From Lachnospiraceae bacterium (GTDB taxonomy: Bacteria > Bacillota > Clostridia > Lachnospirales > Lachnospiraceae): DNA of 57,111 bases. Of this stretch, positions 24,497 through 32,418 are shown piece after piece. Numbering within the stretch: the stretch's first letter is position 1; each line of letters opens with the position of its first letter. The notes under the pieces were generated by a model. That model was not told where the DNA came from. It made no database searches and saw nothing but the letters and a program-made list of their open reading frames with translations. The stretch is from the NCBI GenBank assembly GCA_022791575.1, contig JAAVZI010000025.1, positions 1 to 57,111 on the forward strand, given 5' to 3'. Position numbers and translations under genes: made by a program.

Positions 24497-25287
24497 CAAA
24501 GACAGAACAAGCGGTGAAGAATATTCATATTACCGACGATGCTGGTGCCGGGAAAGGCGGAATACATCCGCTTTCCCGGCTTTTGGTTACATTTTTCTAT
24601 ATTCTGGCAGTCGTATCTTATCAGAATGATCATCTGACTGGTTTGCTGGGGATGGTGTTATATCTAGTGATTCAGTGTACCTGGTATGCTATCCCAGTAA
24701 AGGTTGTGATTAAGCGGATCTGGCCAGTATTGCTTTTGGTTTCTATGGTAGGAATCGCTAATCCACTGCTGGATCAGAGAGAATATATGATGGTGGCTAA
24801 TATAAGAATCACTTATGGAATGATATCTATGCTGACGCTTATGCTCAAAGGCATATTTTGTGTGATGGCGTCGTGTATCTTGATTATGAAAACAGGTATG
24901 GTACAGATCTGCTGTGCATTGAGGATTCTGCGTGTACCCAAAGAGCTGGTTACATTATTGCTGCTGATGCATCGCTATATGATTGTATTAGTACAAGAGA
25001 TTGAGAGAATGCAGCAGGCATATAAGCTGAGAGCTCCCGGACAAAGAGGGCTGCATATCCGATCCTGGGGATCCTTTGCTGGGCTTTTGCTTTTACGGAG
25101 TATGGACCGTGCTCAGGAAGTGTATGAAAGTATGAAGCTAAGAGGATTTCAGGGTAATCTGCAGGTTTTTTCAGCAGAATGCAGCAAAACAGCCAGTATA
25201 TTATATGGTTTCATATGGGGGACAGGGATCTTGCTGTTTCGTATATTTCCGGTGTTTCCGATAGTAGGACATGTTCTGGCGTTCTGA
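24493..25287 (+). CDS. cbiQ: ECF transporter transmembrane component CbiQ
   Basis: 264 residues. Hydrophobic segments lie near residues 30-65, 75-95, 108-140 and 240-260. The conserved cytoplasmic coupling helices are seen in MQQAYKLRAPGQRGLHI (about 176-192) and VYESMKLRGFQG (about 213-224), the two A-R-G-type motifs through which T components contact the ATPase. It energises CbiM-mediated metal uptake. Overlaps cbiM by ATGA and is followed 27 bases later by cbiO. Confidence 0.85.
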   Translation: MTKTEQAVKNIHITDDAGAGKGGIHPLSRLLVTFFYILAVVSYQNDHLTGLLGMVLYLVIQCTWYAIPVKVVIKRIWPVLLLVSMVGIANPLLDQREYMMVANIRITYGMISMLTLMLKGIFCVMASCILIMKTGMVQICCALRILRVPKELVTLLLLMHRYMIVLVQEIERMQQAYKLRAPGQRGLHIRSWGSFAGLLLLRSMDRAQEVYESMKLRGFQGNLQVFSAECSKTASILYGFIWGTGILLFRIFPVFPIVGHVLAF

Positions 25288-25314
25288 TAGACAGAATAGA
25301 AAATAGGTGAAAAG

Positions 25315-26064
25315 ATGACAGAAATTGAATTACAAGGAGTTTCTTTTTCTTATCAGAAGGAGAAAAAAGTATTGGATGAAATTTATTTGTCCATTGCCCA
25401 TGGTGAGTCAGTCGGCCTGATTGGAGCAAATGGAGCCGGCAAGTCAACACTGCTGAAGCTGCTGGTAGGGCTTCTTACAGATTATGAAGGAGAAATTCGT
25501 ATAGAGAATCAGACGGTAAATAAAAAAAATATTGCAGAAATTCGAAAAAAAGCAGGATATGTATTTCAGGATTCAGACAATCAGCTGTTTATGTCTACTG
25601 TTTATGAAGACGTAGCGTTTGGACCAAGGAATTATGGCCTATCCGAGCAGGAGGTAGAACAAAAGGTAATGACAGCATTACAAAAAGTTCACATTGAGGA
25701 CTTAAAAGACAGGCAGGTGTACCGTATGTCGGGCGGGCAGAAGAAACTGGCTTCTATTGCTACGATTCTTTCTATGGAGCCGCAGATCATTCTTCTGGAT
25801 GAGCCGTCAATTGCATTAGATCCCAAAAACAGAAGAAATCTAATACAGATTCTAAATGAGATACCAGAAACAAAGATCATTGCCAGTCATGACCTGGATC
25901 TGATCTGGGATACCTGCCCAAGGACAGTTTTACTGGCAGATGGAAAAGTTGCAGCTCAGGGTGATACACAAAAGATTTTGCAGAATCAGGAATTATTGGA
26001 AACCTATGGGCTGGAATTACCTTTATGTATGCAGAGAAAGGAGTGCAAATATGGCAGAGCATAA
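25315..26064 (+). CDS. cbiO: ECF transporter ATPase CbiO
   Basis: 249 residues. Walker A is GANGAGKST at residues 37-45. The Q-loop is YVFQDSDNQLFM, the signature is MSGGQKKLASIATIL (about 138-152) and Walker B is IILLDEPSIALDP. The switch histidine is in IIASHDLDLIWD. Here it probably acts as a homodimer with CbiQ. The C-terminus overlaps larE by 14 bases, so the two are translationally linked. Confidence 0.92.
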   Translation: MTEIELQGVSFSYQKEKKVLDEIYLSIAHGESVGLIGANGAGKSTLLKLLVGLLTDYEGEIRIENQTVNKKNIAEIRKKAGYVFQDSDNQLFMSTVYEDVAFGPRNYGLSEQEVEQKVMTALQKVHIEDLKDRQVYRMSGGQKKLASIATILSMEPQIILLDEPSIALDPKNRRNLIQILNEIPETKIIASHDLDLIWDTCPRTVLLADGKVAAQGDTQKILQNQELLETYGLELPLCMQRKECKYGRA

Positions 26065-26890
26065 CGTTTCATTGATGCAGGATAAGCAAAAGCGGCTTCG
26101 GCAGTATGTAAAAGAATTAAAAACTGTAGCAGTGGCGTTTTCAGGAGGAATCGATTCTGTATTTTTATTAAAGACCGCTCATGAGGTACTTGGAGATGGA
26201 GTGATGGCCATCACAGCTGTTTTTCACTCTTTTCCGCAAAAAGAATTGGAGGAGGCAGAAAGCTTCTGTAAAAAAGAGGGGATTCGGCAGCGGATCTGCA
26301 GAGTGAATGAACTGGAGCTGGAGAATTTCTGTCAGAATCCTCCGAATCGCTGTTATATATGCAAAAAGGCATTTCTTCAGAAAATAAAGGAAATGGCGGC
26401 GGAAGAAGGAATTGTCAATGTTGCGGAAGGCTCTAATATGGATGACTGCCAGGATTACCGGCCTGGAATGGCAGCGGTGTCCGAGCTGAAAATTCTGAGT
26501 CCTCTGCGGGAGTTGGGATTATATAAGTCCGAAATCAGACAATTATCAAAACAGATGGGTCTTTCTGCTTGGGAGAAGCCGTCTTCTGCCTGCCTTGCCT
26601 CCAGATTTGCCTATGGAGAGCAGATTACAGAAGAAAAGCTCAGGATGGTGGAACAGGCGGAACAGCTGCTTAGCCGAAAAGGATTCGGACAGTTTAGAGT
26701 CCGTATTCATGGCAGAATAGCACGGATTGAAGTACTGCCAGAAGAATTTGCTAAATTATTCGAAGAAGAGCTGAGGCAGGAGTTGGTGGATCAGCTGAAA
26801 TCTTATGGATTTACTTATGTAAGTATGGATTTGGAAGGCTACCGGACAGGAAGTATGAATGAGGCATTATCCAAAGGGCAGGAGGAGTGA
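26051..26890 (+). CDS. larE: ATP-dependent sulfur transferase LarE
   Basis: 279 residues from ATG 26051, preceded by GGAG at 26039-26042. The PP-loop FSGGIDS is at residues 30-36. The family motifs NRCYICKKAF, EGSNMDDCQDYRPG and KPSSACLASRF follow. LarE adenylates and then thiolates the precursor of the nickel-pincer nucleotide cofactor of lactate racemase, either sacrificing a cysteine or using a cluster; the cysteine in the S-x-C-L-A-S-R motif is present here. In Lactobacillus the lar genes sit with a nickel ECF transporter, the same grouping as here, but LarA, LarB and LarC are not in this window. A longer frame upstream of 26051 overlaps cbiO and is not used. Confidence 0.88.
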   Translation: MAEHNVSLMQDKQKRLRQYVKELKTVAVAFSGGIDSVFLLKTAHEVLGDGVMAITAVFHSFPQKELEEAESFCKKEGIRQRICRVNELELENFCQNPPNRCYICKKAFLQKIKEMAAEEGIVNVAEGSNMDDCQDYRPGMAAVSELKILSPLRELGLYKSEIRQLSKQMGLSAWEKPSSACLASRFAYGEQITEEKLRMVEQAEQLLSRKGFGQFRVRIHGRIARIEVLPEEFAKLFEEELRQELVDQLKSYGFTYVSMDLEGYRTGSMNEALSKGQEE

Positions 26891-26893
26891 AAG

Positions 26894-27547
26894 ATGACAG
26901 TATTCTGGCTTAAGAAGAGGGAAATCAGCTTTCCAGACCCAGAGTTAGCCAATGAGGATGGGTTTTTGGCTGCTGGTGGGGATCTGAGAGTGGAACGTCT
27001 TTTACTGGCTTATAAGAATGGGATTTTTCCATGGTATAATCCAGGTGAAGTTATTCAGTGGTGGTGCCCTAAGGAGCGGTATCTGCTTTTTCCTGGTAAG
27101 ATACATGTATCCCGCAGCATGAAAAAGTATATGAAGAAGCATGAGCTTAAGCTGACAGTGAATCGGGATTTTCGGGATACCATGCATCGCTGCCGAATGA
27201 AGAGGGAAGAAGAAGGGACCTGGATTGGAAATGATATGGAGCAGGCGTATTATGCTCTTCATAAAGCAGGATATGCAGTCAGTGCAGAAGTCTGGGAAGA
27301 TGGAGAATTGGCTGGAGGGTTATATGGGGTATCGATTGGAGCCTGCTTTTTTGGTGAAAGTATGTATTCAGAAAAGGAAAATGGGTCAAAAGCAGCGCTG
27401 ATTTTATTTTCCGAACAGCTGCTGGAGCAGGGAGTTCTATTTATAGATTGTCAGTTTCATACCAATCATTTGGAACGTATGGGCGGGCAATATGTGTCTT
27501 GGGAAGAATATAAAAGGCTGCTGCAGAGCGGATTAAAAAATAATTAA
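26894..27547 (+). CDS. aat: Leucyl/phenylalanyl-tRNA-protein transferase
   Basis: 217 residues. FPDPELANEDGFLAAGGDL at the start, then GIFPWYNPGEVIQWWCPKER and, later, GGLYGVSIGACFFGESMYS are the family motifs (about residues 15-70 and 137-155). The enzyme adds Leu or Phe from charged tRNA to proteins with N-terminal Arg or Lys, marking them for ClpS/ClpAP-type degradation in the N-degron pathway. Length is normal. It begins 3 bases after the larE stop, with AGGAGG just upstream, as last protein gene of the transporter-larE operon; the functional link to metal uptake is not obvious. Confidence 0.92.
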   Translation: MTVFWLKKREISFPDPELANEDGFLAAGGDLRVERLLLAYKNGIFPWYNPGEVIQWWCPKERYLLFPGKIHVSRSMKKYMKKHELKLTVNRDFRDTMHRCRMKREEEGTWIGNDMEQAYYALHKAGYAVSAEVWEDGELAGGLYGVSIGACFFGESMYSEKENGSKAALILFSEQLLEQGVLFIDCQFHTNHLERMGGQYVSWEEYKRLLQSGLKNN

Positions 27548-27555
27548 AATAATAC

Positions 27556-27584
27556 TTGACAAGCTTTGGTAATTATTGTATTAT
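27556..27584 (+). promoter_or_regulatory. Promoter of the tRNA-Val/tRNA-Met pair
   Basis: TTGACA (27556-27561), 17 bases, TATTAT (27579-27584). Confidence 0.7.
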
Positions 27585-27617
27585 AATAAAGCAAGTCAGG
27601 AATGGCATGTATGATAT

Positions 27618-27690
27618 GGGATCTTAGCTCAGCTGGGAGAGCATCTGCCTTACAAGCAGAGGGTCATAGGTTCGAGCCCTATAGGTCCCA
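27618..27690 (+). tRNA. tRNA-Val (anticodon TAC)
   Basis: 73 nt. The acceptor arms GGGATCT and AGGTCCC pair, the anticodon loop CTTACAA gives TAC, and the T loop GGTTCGAGCC is standard. The CCA end is not encoded. Confidence 0.95.
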
Positions 27691-27739
27691 TTGATTTTGT
27701 CTAATTGCTTTTTCTATCGAGGGCAAAGTAAATGAATAT

Positions 27740-27813
27740 GGCGGAATAGCTCAGTTGGCTAGAGCACACGGTTCATACCCGTGGTGTCATGGGTTCAAAT
27801 CCCTTTTCCGCTA
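27740..27813 (+). tRNA. tRNA-Met (anticodon CAT)
   Basis: 74 nt. The acceptor arm GGCGGAA pairs with TTCCGCT, and the anticodon loop TTCATAC gives CAT. The sequence looks like an elongator Met tRNA rather than the initiator (no 3-GC anticodon stem) or an Ile2 tRNA, though the last cannot be fully excluded. Confidence 0.9.
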
Positions 27814-27873
27814 CTACAACAGAGGACAGCGGGATAGGTGCTGTCCTTTTTGGCAATGATAAGGAGAGTAGCT

Positions 27874-28428
27874 ATGAGAGTCGGAATCGGTTATGATGTT
27901 CACAGATTGGTGGAAGGGCGCAGGCTGATCTTGGGTGGTGTGGATATTCCCTATGAAAAGGGACTTCTTGGACATTCGGATGCAGATGTGCTGCTTCATG
28001 CGATTATGGATGCACTTTTAGGAGCTGCAGCGCTGGGAGATATCGGAAAGCATTTTCCAGATACAGATCCGCAGTATGAAGGTATTTCCAGCTTGGAGCT
28101 TTTAAAGAAAACAGGAGAATTGCTGGAAGATAAGCTCTATATTATCGAAAATATTGATGCGACTATTATAGCACAGAAACCAAGAATGGCAGGCTATATG
28201 ACAGAGATGACGAAAAATGTGGCGCGGGTTCTTGGTCTCCATGAGAATCAGGTTAATATAAAAGCAACAACAGAAGAAGGTCTTGGATTTACCGGAGCTA
28301 TGGAAGGAATCTCTGCGCAGGCGGTTTGTTCTTTGAATACAGCAGTGAATTATTCATATGATGTCATGGCTCAAGAGCGTGAATGCGAAGGATGTCAGGG
28401 CTGCAGCAAACGGAATCAGGAAGATTAA
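27874..28428 (+). CDS. ispF: 2-C-methyl-D-erythritol 2,4-cyclodiphosphate synthase
   Basis: 184 residues from ATG 27874 with AAGGAG 8 bases upstream. [20 protein letters not shown] with the metal ligands D8 and H10, [20 protein letters not shown] and [10 protein letters not shown] are the IspF motifs. Also seen: [17 protein letters not shown] at the end of the core. It makes cyclic MEcPP in the MEP isoprenoid pathway as a trimer. The family is usually about 158 residues; this one has an extra tail of about 26 residues with three cysteines (ECEGCQGC), which overlaps no other frame in use. A longer frame upstream of 27874 runs into the short hairpin after the tRNA and is not used. Confidence 0.93.
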   Translation: MRVGIGYDVHRLVEGRRLILGGVDIPYEKGLLGHSDADVLLHAIMDALLGAAALGDIGKHFPDTDPQYEGISSLELLKKTGELLEDKLYIIENIDATIIAQKPRMAGYMTEMTKNVARVLGLHENQVNIKATTEEGLGFTGAMEGISAQAVCSLNTAVNYSYDVMAQERECEGCQGCSKRNQED

Positions 28429-28441
28429 AAACGGAGTATCT

Positions 28442-28882
28442 ATGGAGAAAGAATGGCATGAGTATTTAAAGCAGCAGTTTATACTAGAAGACAAGGATTT
28501 GCGGACCTATTCGCCGTTGACACTAGCCTATATTGGAGATGGAATCTATGAATTGTTGGTTCGTACAGTGTTAATCAGCCGCGGGAACGCACCGGTAGCG
28601 AAACTGCATCGGAAAGCATCGGCTGTTGTAAAAGCAGGTGCGCAGGCAGCTGTAATTGAATTTCTGGTAGAACAGGAGCTGCTGACGGAAGAAGAATATA
28701 CCATTTACAAAAGAGGAAGAAATGCATATTCTCCAACCAGGGCGAAGAATGCCAGCATGTCCGAATACCGGAAAGCCACGGGATTTGAAGCATTAGCAGG
28801 ATATCTATATCTCAAAGGGGATATGCAGAGGCTGATTGATCTTGTAAAAATGGGACTGGAAGGGACAGGAAGGTACATATGA
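28442..28882 (+). CDS. mrnC: Mini-ribonuclease III
   Basis: 146 residues from ATG 28442 (CGGAG upstream). LAYIGDGIYELLVRT near residue 30 carries the catalytic acidic residues of the RNase III fold, and KRGRNAYSPTRAKNASMSEY is typical of MrnC. The double-stranded RNA-binding domain of true RNase III is absent, as expected. It matures 23S rRNA ends in Firmicutes. Overlaps rlmB by ATGA and follows ispF by 13 bases. Confidence 0.92.
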   Translation: MEKEWHEYLKQQFILEDKDLRTYSPLTLAYIGDGIYELLVRTVLISRGNAPVAKLHRKASAVVKAGAQAAVIEFLVEQELLTEEEYTIYKRGRNAYSPTRAKNASMSEYRKATGFEALAGYLYLKGDMQRLIDLVKMGLEGTGRYI

Positions 28883-29619
28883 GATATGAAGAAATGAAAA
28901 TAGAAGGAAGAAATGCTGTGATAGAAGCATTTCGGGCAGGAAAGTCGATAGATAAGCTGTTTGTTTTAGATGGCTGCCAGGATGGTCCAATCCGGACGAT
29001 TGTCAGAGAAGCGAAAAAGCATGATACAATTCTGAACTTTGTATCCAGAGAACGACTGGATCAGTTGTCAGAGACTGGAAAGCATCAGGGTGTGATTGCT
29101 TATGCAGCGGCCTATTCCTATGCTTCTATAGAGGATATGTTGGAAGAGGCCAGTGAGAAAGGAGAACCGCCGTTTTTATTTCTGCTGGATAATATAGAAG
29201 ATCCTCATAATCTGGGGGCGATTATCCGTACAGCTCATCAGGCAGGAGCGCATGGGGTTATTATACCCAAACGGCGTGCAGTAGGGCTGACAGCAACTGT
29301 TGCCCGCACATCTGCCGGAGCCGTCAGTCATATACCGGTTGCCCGAGTGAATAATCTGGGAAATACAATAGAAGAGCTTAAGGACAAGGGCCTTTGGTTT
29401 GTATGTGCAGATATGGATGGAGAAGTTATGTATCATCTGGATTTAAAGGGTCCCATAGGTCTTGTAATTGGAAGTGAAGGAGAAGGTGTGGGCAGGCTGG
29501 TCCGAGAGAAATGTGATTTCAGGGCGTCTATACCAATGAAAGGAAAAATAGATTCACTGAATGCCTCTGTGGCAGCAGGGGTGCTGGCATATGAGGTAGT
29601 GCGCCAAAGAATGGGGTAG
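28879..29619 (+). CDS. rlmB: 23S rRNA 2'-O-ribose methyltransferase RlmB (SpoU/TrmH family)
   Basis: 246 residues. The N-terminal substrate-binding domain begins EGRNAVIEAFRAGKSIDKLF. The SpoU catalytic domain shows LLDNIEDPHNLGAIIRTAHQ (motif 1, about residues 99-118), LVIGSEGEGVGRLV (motif 2) and ASIPMKGKIDSLNASVAAGV (motif 3), which form the knotted SAM site. It methylates G2251-equivalent in 23S rRNA. Translationally coupled to mrnC. Followed after 5 bases by the sigma factor gene; this order (mrnC, rlmB, sigH) is conserved in many Firmicutes. Confidence 0.92.
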   Translation: MRYEEMKIEGRNAVIEAFRAGKSIDKLFVLDGCQDGPIRTIVREAKKHDTILNFVSRERLDQLSETGKHQGVIAYAAAYSYASIEDMLEEASEKGEPPFLFLLDNIEDPHNLGAIIRTAHQAGAHGVIIPKRRAVGLTATVARTSAGAVSHIPVARVNNLGNTIEELKDKGLWFVCADMDGEVMYHLDLKGPIGLVIGSEGEGVGRLVREKCDFRASIPMKGKIDSLNASVAAGVLAYEVVRQRMG

Positions 29620-29624
29620 AGGGT

Positions 29625-30248
29625 ATGGAAAAATACAAAAATACAACAGATGAACAGCTGCTGGAACGCTTTCACAATGGAGAGCAGGAAATTATGGATT
29701 ATATTCTTAATAAGTATAAGAATCTGGTCAGAAAACGAGCAAAGGATATGTATCTGATCGGAGGAGAGGGCGAGGATCTGATTCAGGAAGGGATGATCGG
29801 TCTATTTAAGGCTGTCCAGAATTATCGCTTGGATAAAGAAGCTTCTTTTTTTACTTTTGCAGATTTATGTATTTCCAGGCAGATTTATTCAGCCATTCAG
29901 GCCTCGAATCGTATGAAGCACAGACCTTTGAATACTTATATTTCTCTTTATGCTGACGACGCGGGACAGGATGAGGAACAAGATCGGCCTCTGATTGAGC
30001 AGCTTCGCAGCCTGCATGCAGAGAGTCCAGAGACTCTGTTGATTAGTCAGGAAAATGTCAGTGATCTACAGCAGACGATGAAAAAGCATTTAAGTAAATT
30101 TGAGCAGGAGGTTATGCTATTATATCTTGCTGGTAATGACTATGGGCAGATTGCAGAATTAGTAGAAAAGCCATTAAAATCAGTAGATAATGCTCTGCAG
30201 CGGGCAAGAGGGAAGCTGGCACAATGGATGGAAAAGCAGAAAATGTAA
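29625..30248 (+). CDS. sigH: RNA polymerase sigma factor SigH-type
   Basis: 207 residues. Region 2: EGEDLIQEGMIGLFKAVQNY and DKEASFFTFADLCISRQIYS (about residues 47-90), as in Spo0H. Region 4: EQEVMLLYLAGNDYGQIAEL and KSVDNALQRARGKLAQW at the C-terminus. SigH directs early sporulation and stationary-phase genes. The position after rlmB matches the classical yacO-sigH order. The start follows the rlmB stop by 5 bases, with a GGGTAGAGGG ribosome region. Confidence 0.9.
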   Translation: MEKYKNTTDEQLLERFHNGEQEIMDYILNKYKNLVRKRAKDMYLIGGEGEDLIQEGMIGLFKAVQNYRLDKEASFFTFADLCISRQIYSAIQASNRMKHRPLNTYISLYADDAGQDEEQDRPLIEQLRSLHAESPETLLISQENVSDLQQTMKKHLSKFEQEVMLLYLAGNDYGQIAELVEKPLKSVDNALQRARGKLAQWMEKQKM

Positions 30249-30275
30249 AAAAATGAAAAAAATAATAAAAAGTAC

Positions 30276-30304
30276 TTGCTTTTTTCAACAGAATGTTGTA
30301 TAGT
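30276..30304 (+). promoter_or_regulatory. Promoter of tRNA-Thr
   Basis: TTGCTT (30276-30281), 17 bases, TATAGT (30299-30304). Confidence 0.7.
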
Positions 30305-30317
30305 AGATTATGGTTTT

Positions 30318-30390
30318 GCTGGCGTGGCACAGTCGGTAGCGCACTTCATTGGTAGTGAAGAGGTCACGGGTTCGATTCCCGTCGCTAGCT
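30318..30390 (+). tRNA. tRNA-Thr (anticodon GGT)
   Basis: 73 nt. The acceptor arms GCTGGCG and CGCTAGC pair, the anticodon stem CTTCA/TGAAG encloses TTGGTAG with anticodon GGT, and the T arm is CGGGTTCGATTCCCG. CCA is not encoded. The D arm GGCACAGTCGGTAGCGC is slightly unusual but folds. Confidence 0.93.
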
Positions 30391-30399
30391 TTGGATAGA

Positions 30400-30448
30400 T
30401 GTTATTATATATGAGTTTGATATAACTGATATATAATAGCATTTTTTT
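30400..30448 (+). terminator. Terminator after tRNA-Thr
   Basis: TGTTATTATATAT (30400-30412) pairs with ATATATAATAGCA (30429-30441), followed by TTTTTTT. Confidence 0.85.
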
Positions 30449-30548
30449 GTACATTAATAGAAATGGAGGAGCATATAATATAACCATTTATTTGGAAAAA
30501 TATTGTAGTAATTCAGTAAAAAATTTCCTTTTTTTTTTTCGGTATCTG

Positions 30549-30557
30549 TGGTATACT
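30549..30557 (+). promoter_or_regulatory. Extended -10 promoter of glnS
   Basis: TGG followed by TATACT (30552-30557). The -35 position is only a T-rich stretch. The leader of about 120 nt contains CACCCTTTTAAGCATTGGTGGACGG-type sequence (30594-30618), one of the recurring leader motifs. Confidence 0.55.
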
Positions 30558-30686
30558 GGATAAGTATATAGAAAATTTAAGTAAAGATTAAGTCACCCTT
30601 TTAAGCATTGGTGGACGGAGATTAAATCATTTACATATATCCTCTAAGTATTTTATTATGGAGGTTATGCAAGGAGGAACTATTTC

Positions 30687-32360
30687 ATGGATAGCAGTGA
30701 AGTGATATCAAAGAATTTTATAGAACAGGAGATAGAGAAAGATTTGGAAGACGGTGTGTATGAGGAAGTGCATACAAGATTTCCACCAGAACCCAACGGA
30801 TATCTGCATATTGGACACGTGAAGGCCATATTAATAAATTATGGACTTGCAAAGAAATATCATGGCAAGTTTAATATGCGTTTTGATGATACGAATCCGA
30901 CCAAAGAGCGGACTGAATTTGTAGATTCTATGATAGAAGATATCAAATGGTTAGGAGTGGATTGGGAAGACCGTCTTTTTTATGCATCCAGCTATTTTGA
31001 GCAAATGTATGAAGCAGCGGTAAAACTGATTAAAAAGGGCAAGGCTTATGTCTGTGATCTGACTCCGGAGGAGATCCGTGAGTATCGGGGAACTTTAAAA
31101 GAGCCGGGAAAGAACAGTCCATATCGAGATCGATCTATAGAAGAAAATCTGCAGCTTTTTGAAGAAATGAAGCAGGGGAAATATGCGGATGGTTCTAAAG
31201 TATTAAGAGCGCATATTGATATGCAGTCTTCTAATATCAATATGCGTGACCCAGTTATTTATCGCGTGTCACGAATGCATCATCACAATACAGGGGATGA
31301 CTGGTGTATTTATCCGATGTATGATTTTGCCCATCCGATTGAGGATGCCATTGAGGGAATTACCCATTCTCTGTGTACGCTGGAGTTTGAAGACCATCGT
31401 CCATTATATGAATGGGTGGTACAGGAATTGGAGTATGAGAAGCCGCCAAGGCAGATCGAATTTGCGAAGCTGTATCTGACGAACGTCATTACAGGAAAGC
31501 GCTATATAAAGAAACTAGTAGAAGACGGTATTGTAGATGACTGGGATGATCCTAGGCTGGTATCGATTGCAGCATTGAGAAGGCGCGGTTTTACTCCGGA
31601 ATCATTAAAAATGTTTATAGAACTCTGCGGCGTATCTAAGGGCAATAGTTCGGTAGATTATGCAATGCTGGAGTATTGTATCCGGGAAGATTTAAAATTA
31701 AAGCGTCCGCGTATGATGGCTGTATTGGACCCAATTAAATTAATTATCGATAATTATCCGGAAGGACAGGTGGAATATCTGGAAGTAGCAAATAATCTGG
31801 AAAATGAAGAACTGGGTACAAGAAAAGTTCCGTTTTGCCGGGAATTATATATCGAAAGAGAAGATTTTATGGAAGAGCCGCCAAAGAAGTATTTTCGGCT
31901 GTTTCCAGGTAACGAAGTACGTTTAATGAATGCTTATTTTGTAAAGTGTGAAAGCTTTGTCAAGGATGAGAACGGAAATGTAACAGAGGTGCATGGTACC
32001 TATGATCCTGAGACAAAGTGCGGCACAGGTTTTACTGGAAGAAAGGTGAAAGGAACTATTCATTGGGTTCCAGTACCATATGCGAAAAAGGCGGAAGTAC
32101 GTCTATATGAGAATCTGGTCATGGATAATGAAGATGGAAAAATAATGGATGAAGAGGGCAGACTGAATTTAAATCCCAACTCCTTAACCGTATTGAAGGA
32201 TTGTTATATAGAACCGGAACTTGCTGATGGCAGACCAGGAGATAGTTACCAGTTTGTCAGGCAGGGATTTTTCTGTGTAGATTCCAGAGATTCTACAGAA
32301 GAAGCGCCGGTATTTAACCGTATTGTATCACTAAAAAGTTCATTTAAATTAAATAAGTAA
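30687..32360 (+). CDS. glnS: Glutaminyl-tRNA synthetase
   Basis: 557 residues. [17 protein letters not shown] with HIGH at 41-44 is the class I signature, then [31 protein letters not shown] and [15 protein letters not shown]. The C-terminal half is the GlnRS beta-barrel anticodon domain. It charges tRNA-Gln directly. The second class I motif (KMSKS, VMSKR in E. coli GlnRS) reads V-I-T-G-K-R here (T269 to R272), keeping the lysine and arginine but not the usual Met-Ser. AAGGAGG 15 bases before the ATG supports the start. Many Firmicutes lack GlnRS and use the amidotransferase route; Lachnospiraceae often have this gene. Confidence 0.95.
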   Translation: MDSSEVISKNFIEQEIEKDLEDGVYEEVHTRFPPEPNGYLHIGHVKAILINYGLAKKYHGKFNMRFDDTNPTKERTEFVDSMIEDIKWLGVDWEDRLFYASSYFEQMYEAAVKLIKKGKAYVCDLTPEEIREYRGTLKEPGKNSPYRDRSIEENLQLFEEMKQGKYADGSKVLRAHIDMQSSNINMRDPVIYRVSRMHHHNTGDDWCIYPMYDFAHPIEDAIEGITHSLCTLEFEDHRPLYEWVVQELEYEKPPRQIEFAKLYLTNVITGKRYIKKLVEDGIVDDWDDPRLVSIAALRRRGFTPESLKMFIELCGVSKGNSSVDYAMLEYCIREDLKLKRPRMMAVLDPIKLIIDNYPEGQVEYLEVANNLENEELGTRKVPFCRELYIEREDFMEEPPKKYFRLFPGNEVRLMNAYFVKCESFVKDENGNVTEVHGTYDPETKCGTGFTGRKVKGTIHWVPVPYAKKAEVRLYENLVMDNEDGKIMDEEGRLNLNPNSLTVLKDCYIEPELADGRPGDSYQFVRQGFFCVDSRDSTEEAPVFNRIVSLKSSFKLNK

Positions 32361-32375
32361 ATACGATTAAGATAC

Positions 32376-32400
32376 GTCCCCCTCCCAAGGGTCGGCGGAC
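32376..32400 (+). other. Leader hairpin with GGTCGGCGGAC motif
   Basis: GTCC (32376-32379) pairs with GGAC (32397-32400), and CC and CCC pair with GG and GGG inside, around an AA loop. It ends 6 bases before the GGAGG of the DUF2225 gene, close enough to affect ribosome access. Confidence 0.45.
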
Positions 32401-32418
32401 GGAATGGAGGTTATTGTA

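Noticed and set aside
27740-27813. tRNA-Ile2 (CAT, lysidine-modified) or initiator tRNA
   Set aside because: The anticodon stem and acceptor features fit elongator Met better; Ile2 identity cannot be fully excluded by eye.
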